From: Aeromonas bestiarum
Lineage (GTDB): Bacteria > Pseudomonadota > Gammaproteobacteria > Enterobacterales > Aeromonadaceae
Direction of reading: 5' to 3'
Assembly (NCBI RefSeq): GCF_000819745.1
Contig: NZ_CDDA01000025.1
Span: 1-64,000 of the forward strand
DNA: 64,000 bases
In this document: positions 58,064 to 64,000 of the stretch, one piece after another
Layout: each line of letters opens with the position of its first letter
Position numbering within the stretch: the first letter of the stretch is position 1
Notes under the pieces: generated by a model
Seen by the model: the letters and a program-made list of their open reading frames with translations, nothing else
What the model was told of the DNA's origin: nothing
Database searches by the model: none
Position numbers and translations under genes: made by a program

Positions 58064-58720
58064 ATGGATACCCGTTCTATCTACACTGGCACCCAGAGTG
58101 CCGCGCGCGATACCAACAAGGTGCTGCGCAACACCTATATGCTGCTCTCCCTCACTCTTGGCTTCTCTGCCGTTGTGGCCGGGGTCGCCACCGTGATGAA
58201 CATGCCGCCCCTGCACTGGGCCGTGTTCCTTATCGGTGTGTATGGTCTGATGTTCCTGACCCAGAAGAACCGCGAAAACGGCATGGGGCTGGTGTTCACC
58301 TTCGCCCTGACCGGCCTGCTCGGCTACAGCCTGGGCCCCATCATCAACATGTACATGAACAATGGTGGTGGCGAGATAGTGATGACGGCCCTGGGCGGCA
58401 CGGCGCTGACTTTCTTCGGTCTGTCCGCCTATGCCCTGACCACCAAGCGTGACCTCTCCTTCATCGGTGGCATGCTGTTCGTCGGTTTCTGGGTGCTGCT
58501 GGTGGCCATGGTCGCCAACATCTTCCTGCAGATGAGCGCCCTGAGCCTGGCCCTGTCGGCCATGTTCATGCTGTTCTCCTCCGGTGCCATACTGCTGACC
58601 ACCCAGCAGATCATCCGGGGCGGCGAGACCAACTACATCTCCGCCACCGTGACCCTGTATGTCTCCATCTACAACATCTTCCTGAGCCTGCTGAGCCTGC
58701 TTGGCGGCAACCGCAACTGA
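58064..58720 (+). CDS. yccA: Bax inhibitor-1/YccA family membrane protein
   Basis: A 218-residue protein with seven helices, the size of E. coli YccA, which modulates the FtsH protease. The N-terminal cytoplasmic part MDTRSIYTGTQSAARDTNKV is followed by hydrophobic segments with the UPF0005 signature NGMGLVFTFALTGLLGYSLG near residue 74. The C-terminus ends SLLGGNRN. The ATG at 58064 follows AAGAGGACACCCAAG; an upstream in-frame ATG at 57968 is rejected. It has its own terminator. Confidence 0.94.
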   Translation: MDTRSIYTGTQSAARDTNKVLRNTYMLLSLTLGFSAVVAGVATVMNMPPLHWAVFLIGVYGLMFLTQKNRENGMGLVFTFALTGLLGYSLGPIINMYMNNGGGEIVMTALGGTALTFFGLSAYALTTKRDLSFIGGMLFVGFWVLLVAMVANIFLQMSALSLALSAMFMLFSSGAILLTTQQIIRGGETNYISATVTLYVSIYNIFLSLLSLLGGNRN

Positions 58721-58725
58721 TGAAC

Positions 58726-58748
58726 AACCCCGCTTCGGCGGGGTTTTT
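58726..58748. terminator. yccA terminator
   Basis: AACCCCGC-TTCG-GCGGGGTT followed by TTT; UUCG tetraloop-type. Confidence 0.9.
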
Positions 58749-58800
58749 ATTGATGCCTGTTTCTGTCAGGATAAGTTGTAAATCAAGGATATGAAGCTAA

Positions 58801-58826
58801 GCGGCCCTGATCCAAATCAGGGCCGC
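58801..58826. repeat. Perfect hairpin in the yccS leader
   Basis: GCGGCCCTGAT-CCAA-ATCAGGGCCGC, eleven-base arms with a four-base loop, no T run after it. It sits 59 bp before the first mini-ORF. Confidence 0.6.
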
Positions 58827-58884
58827 TTCGCGCTTGGCGGGTTAGTATCCCGTTCTCGTTTCGTTCAAGGGTTGCTCTTGTCTC

Positions 58885-58968
58885 ATGCCGATGGATTTCT
58901 CTGGCCTGCTGCGCCGACTGCTGACTGACAGTCACATCGATTTTGCTTCGCTCAAGGGTGGTGCCTAG
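58885..58968 (+). CDS. Mini-ORF 1, copy of the yccS start (27 aa)
   Basis: Encodes [18 protein letters not shown] then DFASLKGGA and TAG. The first 18 residues equal YccS 1-18 exactly, while the DNA differs at several third or synonymous positions (CCG/CCC, GAT/GAC, GGC/GGT, CTG/TTG, CTG/TTA). Its TAG ends one base before the ATG of mini-ORF 2. The sequence before the ATG (TTCAAGGGTTGCTCTTGTCTC) is a partial match to the unit end. Whether it is translated is unknown. It could be a leader peptide or only a duplication relic. Confidence 0.5.
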   Translation: MPMDFSGLLRRLLTDSHIDFASLKGGA

Positions 58969-58969
58969 C

Positions 58970-59053
58970 ATGCCCATGGACTTCTCTGGTTTGTTACACC
59001 GACTGCTGACTGACAGTTACATCGATTTTGCTTCGCTCAAGGGTGGTGCCTAG
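58970..59053 (+). CDS. Mini-ORF 2, copy of the yccS start (27 aa)
   Basis: Encodes [18 protein letters not shown] then DFASLKGGA and TAG. Compared with YccS it has Arg to His and His to Tyr changes, and codons 1-18 are otherwise identical in DNA to unit 3. GGGTGG lies about eight bases before its ATG inside the end of mini-ORF 1, and the same sequence precedes yccS at the end of this ORF. The spacing suggests termination-reinitiation into yccS. Translation is not shown. Confidence 0.5.
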   Translation: MPMDFSGLLHRLLTDSYIDFASLKGGA

Positions 59054-59054
59054 C

Positions 59055-61208
59055 ATGCCCATGGACTTCTCTGGTTTGTTACGCCGACTGCTGACTGACA
59101 GTCACATCTATTTCGCCCTCAAGGTGTTGCTGGCCATGGTGGGGCTGCTGGCCTTCACCCTGGCGACGGGCAACATCCAGCTCACAGTGCTGCTCTCCCT
59201 CGGGGTGGTGGCCGGCGCCATCGCCGAAACCGACGACAGCCTGTGGGGCCGGGTCAAGAACCTCGGTATGACGCTGCTCTGCTTCCTGTTTGCCTCGCTC
59301 TGCGTCCAGTACCTCTTCCCGACGCCCTGGCTGTTTGCCCTGGGGCTCGCCGGGTCGACCTTCATCTTCGTGATGGTGGGGGCGCTGGGCCAGCGTTACG
59401 CCACCATCAGCTTCGGCTCCCTACTGATTGCCATCTACACCATGCTGGGGGCCGCCAAGGCACCGGATCTCTTCTACCAGCCGCTGGCGCTCGGCGCGGG
59501 CGCACTCTGGTACGGCCTGGTCTCCCTCATCTGGCTCTGGCTGCTGCCCTACAAGACGTTGCACGAGCAGCTGGCCCAGAGCTACTTTGCCCTCGGTCGC
59601 TATCTGCTGGAGAAATCCCGCTTCTTTCCGGCAGACGAACACGGCGCCCAGGCCATTCGCCACAATCTGGCCCAGCTCAACATCAATCTGGTCAATGCGC
59701 TGACCCTCACCAAGTCGGCACTCAACGCCCGCCTCAGCACCCGCCATCAGGCGGCGCCCGAGCTTGCCAGCCTGCTGCGCCTCTACCTGCTGGCGCTGGA
59801 GATCCACGAACGGGCCACCTCCAGCCACTACCCCTACAGCAAACTGGAAGAAGAACTCAAGCAGGGCATAGTCCTCGACGGCTTCCAGGAGGTGTTCCTG
59901 CAGCTGTCGGAGGCGTGCCAGCGGCTCGGTTACGCCATCCTGGTGCACAAGCCCTATGCCCACAACAAGCGCATCCACTGGACCCTGGAGGCCCTCGGCG
60001 ATCAGCTGGAGTTCACCCACCTCAAGCAGCACTATCCCAAGACGCTGCTGACGCCGATGAAGTTCCTGCGCCGCAACCTGGCCAGCATCAACCAGCTGCT
60101 GGGCAGTGCCGAGGAGCTGCAAAACCCGGCCCAGGCACAGGCAAGCCTGCCGGCCCTGGCGCGCCCGCCCCGCCTGCCGCTGCTGACCCAGCTCAAGCAG
60201 CATCTGACCCCGAACTCCATGGTGTTTCGCCACGCCCTGCGCCTGTCGCTCGGGCTGGTGGTGGGCTACGGCATACTGCAGGCCTTCAATCTGGACAAGG
60301 GTTACTGGATCCTGCTGACGGTGCTGTTCGTCTGCCAGCCGAGCTACAGCGCCACCCGTCGCCGGCTGGTGCAGCGCATGCTCGGCACCTTCGCCGGCCT
60401 GCTGGTGGGGATCCCCGTGCTCTGGCTGTTCCCCGAACTGCACGTCCAGCTGGTGGTGATGGGGCTGGCGGCCTTCCTGTTTTTCACCCAGGTACGCAGC
60501 AACTACAGCGCCGCCGTCTGCTTCATCACCCTCTATGTGCTGATGGCATTCAACCTGCTGGACGGCATAGGTTTTGCCATCCTGGGACCGCGCATGCTAG
60601 ATACCTTCCTCGGCTGCCTGCTCTCCTATGCCCTGGTGGCCTGGCTGTGGCCGGACTGGCAGTACAAGCGGCTGCCGACGCTCATCGCCAACTCACTGTC
60701 AGCCAACGCCCGCTATCTGGCGGCCGTGCTCGCCAGCCTGCAACAGCAAAGAGATGAATCCATCGACTACCGGGTAGCCCGCAAGAGCGCCCATCTGGCG
60801 GACAGCGAGCTGGCCATGGCCTGGCAAAGCATGCTGGTGGAGCCACAGAAGCGTCGCCGCTTCCTCGATCTCTGCTTCACCCTCACCTGGCGCAACCACG
60901 CCCTGCTCTCCTACATCTCGGCGCTGGGCGCCCATCGCGACAAGCTGGAAGCCATAGGCGAGCTCGACGAGATCAGCCGCCACCTGAGCCATACCCTGGA
61001 GCGCGCCGCCGGTCACCTGGCGGGGGAGATGCCAGCGCAGATCGAAGGCCAGTGCCCTGTCATCACGCCGGACAGCAGCGAGGAGCAGCTGATGCTGACC
61101 CAGCAGCTCACCCTCATCAGCCAGCTGGCGGATGAATTGCTTACCCTGGCCAACGAGAGCCGGTTGCTCACCGGGGAGCAAGGCGCTACCATGCCCGCCC
61201 AATCCTGA
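59055..61208 (+). CDS. yccS: YccS-family inner-membrane protein
   Basis: A 717-residue membrane protein of the YccS/YhfK group. Two membrane blocks of about six helices each (residues 25-150 and 395-535) are each followed by a cytoplasmic part. [21 protein letters not shown] near residue 120 and [22 protein letters not shown] near residue 420 (each quoted in part of a longer conserved run) match E. coli YccS. Function is not established; relatives include aromatic-acid exporters (FUSC fold). The ATG at 59055 is chosen because two upstream repeat copies start at the equivalent codon. tusE follows after 26 bp. Confidence 0.9.
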   Translation: MPMDFSGLLRRLLTDSHIYFALKVLLAMVGLLAFTLATGNIQLTVLLSLGVVAGAIAETDDSLWGRVKNLGMTLLCFLFASLCVQYLFPTPWLFALGLAGSTFIFVMVGALGQRYATISFGSLLIAIYTMLGAAKAPDLFYQPLALGAGALWYGLVSLIWLWLLPYKTLHEQLAQSYFALGRYLLEKSRFFPADEHGAQAIRHNLAQLNINLVNALTLTKSALNARLSTRHQAAPELASLLRLYLLALEIHERATSSHYPYSKLEEELKQGIVLDGFQEVFLQLSEACQRLGYAILVHKPYAHNKRIHWTLEALGDQLEFTHLKQHYPKTLLTPMKFLRRNLASINQLLGSAEELQNPAQAQASLPALARPPRLPLLTQLKQHLTPNSMVFRHALRLSLGLVVGYGILQAFNLDKGYWILLTVLFVCQPSYSATRRRLVQRMLGTFAGLLVGIPVLWLFPELHVQLVVMGLAAFLFFTQVRSNYSAAVCFITLYVLMAFNLLDGIGFAILGPRMLDTFLGCLLSYALVAWLWPDWQYKRLPTLIANSLSANARYLAAVLASLQQQRDESIDYRVARKSAHLADSELAMAWQSMLVEPQKRRRFLDLCFTLTWRNHALLSYISALGAHRDKLEAIGELDEISRHLSHTLERAAGHLAGEMPAQIEGQCPVITPDSSEEQLMLTQQLTLISQLADELLTLANESRLLTGEQGATMPAQS

Positions 61209-61234
61209 TAGCCCTATTTGTGAGGAGCCCTCTT

Positions 61235-61576
61235 ATGGCTGAGCATCAGCTGGCATTCAACGGCCGCAGCATCGAAACCGATGCCAAGGGCTACCTGCTC
61301 AACAGCAGCGACTGGAGCGAGGAACTGGCGCAGGTGCTGGCCGAGCAGGAAGGCATAGTGCTGGAGGAGCCCCACTGGGAAGTAGTGCGTTTCGTGCGAG
61401 CCTTCTACCTGGAGTTCAACACCTCCCCCGCCATTCGCGCCCTGGTCAAGGCGATGGAGAAGCAGTATGGCCCCGAGAAGGGCAACAGCCGCTATCTCTA
61501 CAAGCTGTTCCCGGAAGGGCCCGCCAAGCAGGCCACCAAGATAGGCGGCCTGCCAAAACCGGTGAAATGCATCTAA
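61235..61576 (+). CDS. tusE: Sulfurtransferase TusE
   Basis: Last carrier of the Tus sulfur relay, which hands persulfide sulfur from TusBCD to MnmA for 2-thiolation of tRNA wobble uridine. The 113-residue DsrC-like protein has the conserved C-terminal arm with the catalytic cysteine as penultimate residue ([10 protein letters not shown]). Other landmarks are [15 protein letters not shown] near residue 50 and [17 protein letters not shown] near residue 85. The ATG at 61235 follows GAGGAGCCCTCTT. Cotranscribed with yccS. Confidence 0.95.
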   Translation: MAEHQLAFNGRSIETDAKGYLLNSSDWSEELAQVLAEQEGIVLEEPHWEVVRFVRAFYLEFNTSPAIRALVKAMEKQYGPEKGNSRYLYKLFPEGPAKQATKIGGLPKPVKCI

Positions 61577-61620
61577 AAACCGGCCTGCCTCTCGCTGAGA
61601 GACCATGAGCAGGTGCTAAA

Positions 61621-61650
61621 AAAATACCGCGCCTTGGCGCGGTATTTTTT
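61621..61650. terminator. tusE / dedD bidirectional terminator
   Basis: AAAATACCGCGCC-TT-GGCGCGGTATTTT between convergent genes. Confidence 0.9.
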
Positions 61651-61673
61651 ATTCGGCGTTCGTCAAACCCGCA

Positions 61674-62450
61674 TCAGGGGTTGTAAGCCACCACTGAACC
61701 ACTGAGCCCCGTCATCTGGCCGATACGACCCTGCATGCCCTGCAGCTTGGCCTTGGAGACATCCGGCCCGATGAAGACGCGGTTGAGCTGACCCTGCACC
61801 GGCGTTCTTGGCGAGGTGTGAGCCGAGTAGCCCGCCGCCCGCAATTTGCCCACCAGGGCATTGACGCTGTCAACGTTCTTGAAGGCGCCGAGCTGCAGGA
61901 TCCAGCTGCCCTGAGCCGGCACGGCCGCGGCGGGTGCCTGCGTGGTCGGCTGCACCATCTTGCTGGCGATGAGATCATCCATCGACTTGATCTGACCCGC
62001 CTGCGGCTTGGTCTCCACCGGTTTTTTCACTTCCACTGGCTTGGGCGGTACCGGCTTTGGCTTGGGCGGCTCGACCGGCTTCTTGGCGATCACCTCGGGC
62101 TTGGGCTTGACGACTGGCTGAGTCACCGGCTTGGTGGCAGGCGGCTGGGTCTGCGTCGCCGGAGTCTTGTTGGCAGCGAGTGTGACCGGATCCGAAACTT
62201 CCTCGACCTGCCACTGCTCGGCGGCAGAGGCCTGCTGCTGGCTGGCCAGATGTTCCGCCGGCAAGGCGCTGGCGGCAGAGACCTGCAGCGCCGGTTTGGC
62301 GGGTTCAAGCTCGGGGCGCAGCGGTATCTTGGCAAACGCCTCTTCCTTTTGCTCCAGCTTGTGGCCGTCCATCAGATCCGGCAGAAAAATGACAACCAGG
62401 GCCACCAGGATGACGGTCCCCACCAATCTGTTCTGAAACTTCGAAGCCAA
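61674..62450 (-). CDS. dedD: SPOR-domain cell-division protein DedD
   Basis: A 258-residue bitopic membrane protein. A short cytoplasmic start is followed by one helix (VGTVILVALVVIFLPDL) and a long Pro/Lys/Val-rich periplasmic linker (residues 40-175) with KPVEPPKPKPVPPKPVE. The C-terminal SPOR domain (about 180-258; SWILQLGAFKNVDSVNALV) binds denuded septal glycan. The start is uncertain: TTG at 62450 gives MASKFQNRLVG, as in E. coli, after GGTGGGAATTAAC; a GTG at 62462 is the other choice. It is downstream of folC, matching the accD-folC-dedD order. The start region is duplicated 100 bp upstream. Confidence 0.9.
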   Translation of the reverse strand: MASKFQNRLVGTVILVALVVIFLPDLMDGHKLEQKEEAFAKIPLRPELEPAKPALQVSAASALPAEHLASQQQASAAEQWQVEEVSDPVTLAANKTPATQTQPPATKPVTQPVVKPKPEVIAKKPVEPPKPKPVPPKPVEVKKPVETKPQAGQIKSMDDLIASKMVQPTTQAPAAAVPAQGSWILQLGAFKNVDSVNALVGKLRAAGYSAHTSPRTPVQGQLNRVFIGPDVSKAKLQGMQGRIGQMTGLSGSVVAYNP

Positions 62451-62572
62451 GTTAATTCCCACCCATGTTACTTAGAATTAATTGCAATTTTGCGGACAAC
62501 AATAACGGACGGACTCCTCAAGCCATGCTGTTTTGCAACCTCGAAGCCAGGTTGATTCCTGCCCATGTTGCT
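62420..62572 (-). repeat. Direct duplication of the dedD start region (100-bp period)
   Basis: Minus-strand copies at about 62572-62520 and 62472-62420 match at 41 of 53 positions, mostly differing by transitions. In the dedD frame the upstream copy encodes GINLASRLQNSMA and stops; the true gene has GINLASKFQNRLV. Confidence 0.8.
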
Positions 62573-62635
62573 TGGCTTATGGCGCGCCGAACAGGGCGCG
62601 GCCCTAGGCCGTACCGCTCAACCTGCCAGTGCCGA

Positions 62636-63895
62636 TCAGGACGCAGTGCCTGCCAGAATGTCGGCGACAGTGTAAAACGAACCAAACACAATGACCATAT
62701 CATCAGGACTCGATGCGGCCAACGCTGCCTGGTAGGCGGTGCGGACGTCATCAAACTCCCTAGCTGGCCCCTTGCCCTCCCCCAGCGCGGCAGCGAGCTG
62801 CTCGGCAGTGGCGGCGCGCGGGCCGGTGAGACTGGCCAGATACCACTCGCCAATCAGGCCGTCGAGTTCGGCGAGCGAGCCCGCCATGTCCTTGTCTTTT
62901 AGCATGCCGACCACTGCGCGGCGCACGCCTGCGCAGGGGATCTGGCGCAGCTGGCTCGCCAGATAGGCCGCCGAATGGGGATTGTGCGCCACATCGACGA
63001 TGACCAGGGGCTCGCTTTGCAACCGCTGCATCCGGCCAGCCAGCCTGGCATTGGCCAGCCCGGCACGGATGGCAGACTCCGGCAGAGGCAAGCCTAGCGA
63101 CTCCAGCGCCGCCAGCACGGTCACCGCATTCATCAGCGGCAGGGCCGGTTTTGGCAGATCCCGCCACTGGTTGAGGCCGTGGTAATCCCAGCCGGTGTCG
63201 TGCTCATCGCCGTGGAAGTCGCGGCCGACCTGACGCAGGTAGGCACCGAGGCGCTGCGCCTCTGAGGCTATGGTCGCTGGCGGGTTGGGCTCGCCGCTGA
63301 TGGCGGGTTTGCCGGCGCGATACACTCCCGCCTTCTCCACTGCCACAGCTTCGCGGGTATCTCCCAGCCAGTCGCAGTGATCGAGCGCGATGGAGGTGAT
63401 CATGGCCACATCGGACTCCACCACGTTGGTGGCATCGAGCCGACCGCCCAGCCCCACTTCCAGCAGCAGCACGTCCGGCGCGGCGCGGCAGAAGAGCCAC
63501 AAGCCCGCCAGGGTGGCGAACTCGAAGAAGGTGAGCGCTATCTCGCCACGGGCCGCTTCCACCTCGGCAAAGGCGGCGCAGTGATCGCCGTCAGCCAGCT
63601 CGGCGCCGTCGATGCGCACCCGCTCGGTAAAGCGCAGCAGATGGGGGGAGGAGTAGACGCCGACCTTGTAGCCCGCGGCCATCAATATGCTGGCCGCCAT
63701 GGCACAGCTGGAGCCCTTGCCGTTGGTGCCCGCCACAGTAATCACCTTGAACGGCAGTTGGGTAAGACCCATGCGCCGGGCGACGGCACCGACCCGCTCC
63801 AGTCCCATGTCGATGTTGACCGGGTGGATCTGCTCCAAATAAGAAAGCCAGTCGACCAGCGACCGGCTTTGGGATTGTTGCATGTTTGAACTCAT
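62636..63895 (-). CDS. folC: Folylpolyglutamate synthase/dihydrofolate synthase
   Basis: Adds glutamate to dihydropteroate and folates. The 419-residue product has the Mur-ligase-like P-loop VAGTNGKGSSC near residue 57, the Omega-loop YSSPHLLRFTERVRIDG near residue 82, EVGLGGRLDATN near residue 148, and the second ATP/linker motif DVAHNPHSAAYLA near residue 305. The ATG at 63895 lies two bases after the accD stop; a GTG at 63901 and an ATG at 63883 are alternatives. Same strand and order as in E. coli. Confidence 0.94.
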   Translation of the reverse strand: MSSNMQQSQSRSLVDWLSYLEQIHPVNIDMGLERVGAVARRMGLTQLPFKVITVAGTNGKGSSCAMAASILMAAGYKVGVYSSPHLLRFTERVRIDGAELADGDHCAAFAEVEAARGEIALTFFEFATLAGLWLFCRAAPDVLLLEVGLGGRLDATNVVESDVAMITSIALDHCDWLGDTREAVAVEKAGVYRAGKPAISGEPNPPATIASEAQRLGAYLRQVGRDFHGDEHDTGWDYHGLNQWRDLPKPALPLMNAVTVLAALESLGLPLPESAIRAGLANARLAGRMQRLQSEPLVIVDVAHNPHSAAYLASQLRQIPCAGVRRAVVGMLKDKDMAGSLAELDGLIGEWYLASLTGPRAATAEQLAAALGEGKGPAREFDDVRTAYQAALAASSPDDMVIVFGSFYTVADILAGTAS

Positions 63896-63897
63896 CT

Positions 63898-64000
63898 TCA
63901 CTCTTCGATGACGTGAGTATTCAGCATTTTGGCGAGCAGGCTGGCCAGACGGTTGCGCATCTCGCGGCGATCTATGATGAGATCGATGGCGCCCTTCTCC
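63898..64000 (-). CDS. accD: Acetyl-CoA carboxylase carboxyltransferase subunit beta, 3' end only
   Basis: Only the last 33 codons are inside the window; the gene continues beyond base 64000. The reading frame gives EKGAIDLIIDRREMRNRLAS followed by LLAKMLNTHVIEE and TGA, the typical C-terminal end of AccD (GAID-x-I-x-xRREMR). The zinc finger and catalytic core lie outside. It is the upstream gene of folC with a two-base gap. Confidence 0.93.
   Translation of the reverse strand, partial: EKGAIDLIIDRREMRNRLASLLAKMLNTHVIEE

Larger units (their letters stand above)
58721..59054. other. yccA-yccS leader region with tandem repeat array
   Basis: 334 bp holding the yccA terminator, a perfect hairpin (58801-58826), and two 85-bp units copied from the start of yccS (58885-59054). 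The promoter for yccS was not pinned down. Confidence 0.75.
58885..59110 (+). repeat. Tandem 85-bp repeat covering the start of yccS (units at 58885, 58970, 59055)
   Basis: Three copies in direct orientation. Units 1 and 2 are nearly identical in their second half, units 2 and 3 in their first half. The third copy is the real start of yccS and diverges after the codons for LK. The period of 85 is 84 plus 1, so each copy is in a different frame and ends in TAG-C-ATG. Confidence 0.92.

Overview
The window is about 64 kb of dense, high-GC gammaproteobacterial chromosome. Gene order and content fit Aeromonas: rsxABCDGE-nth, a MotY-type sodium flagellar motor protein, FabV instead of FabI, an accD-folC-dedD block, serT beside yccA, and a chromosomal phosphoethanolamine transferase that closely resembles the MCR-3 type. 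The genus is inferred from gene content and remembered protein families; no search was run. Both window edges cut genes: dacB lacks its 5' end at position 1, and accD shows only its 3' end at 64000.

Layout. 0-8.4 kb: dacB, grxA, a DUF1653 gene, alaA, a YfcC-type carrier, fabV, a relic of a PAS-domain chemoreceptor, a small unknown gene and a DMT exporter. 8.4-15.6 kb: the Rnf/Rsx electron-transport operon running into nth, then gloA. 15.6-24 kb: motY, a NIT-domain chemoreceptor, rnt, a YuiF-type antiporter, deaD and menI. 24-36 kb: a GNAT-like gene overlapping ydiJ, a CDF metal transporter, a TerC/CBS protein, an ene-reductase, adenine deaminase, nagD, a CPA2 antiporter and a cupin. 36-46 kb: asnB, a secreted C69 dipeptidase, a periplasmic thioredoxin-like protein, a GST, and the tyrosine-degradation operon hpd-hmgA-fah-maiA. 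46-51 kb: a PgpC-like phosphatase, an RluA-type synthase, an NMT1-GGDEF hybrid and an Aer-like receptor. 50.7-56 kb: an envelope-charge block (VirJ/AcvB-like hydrolase, mprF, MCR-3-type eptA). 56-64 kb: an MFS transporter, tRNA-Ser(UGA), yccA, yccS-tusE, and dedD-folC-accD on the opposite strand.

How genes work together. Rsx proteins form one membrane electron pump. Hpd, HmgA, Fah and MaiA take 4-hydroxyphenylpyruvate to fumarate and acetoacetate. MprF makes and flips lysyl-phosphatidylglycerol, the adjacent VirJ/AcvB-like protein may hydrolyse it, and EptA adds phosphoethanolamine to lipid A. A sequence matching the PmrA box lies upstream of eptA on its own strand. MotY and two chemoreceptors serve motility.

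The least expected structure is directly upstream of yccS. Two 85-bp units repeat the first codons of yccS, and each is a complete 27-codon mini-ORF whose stop codon lies one base before the next ATG. A second, more diverged duplication of a gene start lies upstream of dedD with a 100-bp period. No insertion sequence, integrase, prophage or CRISPR array was seen.
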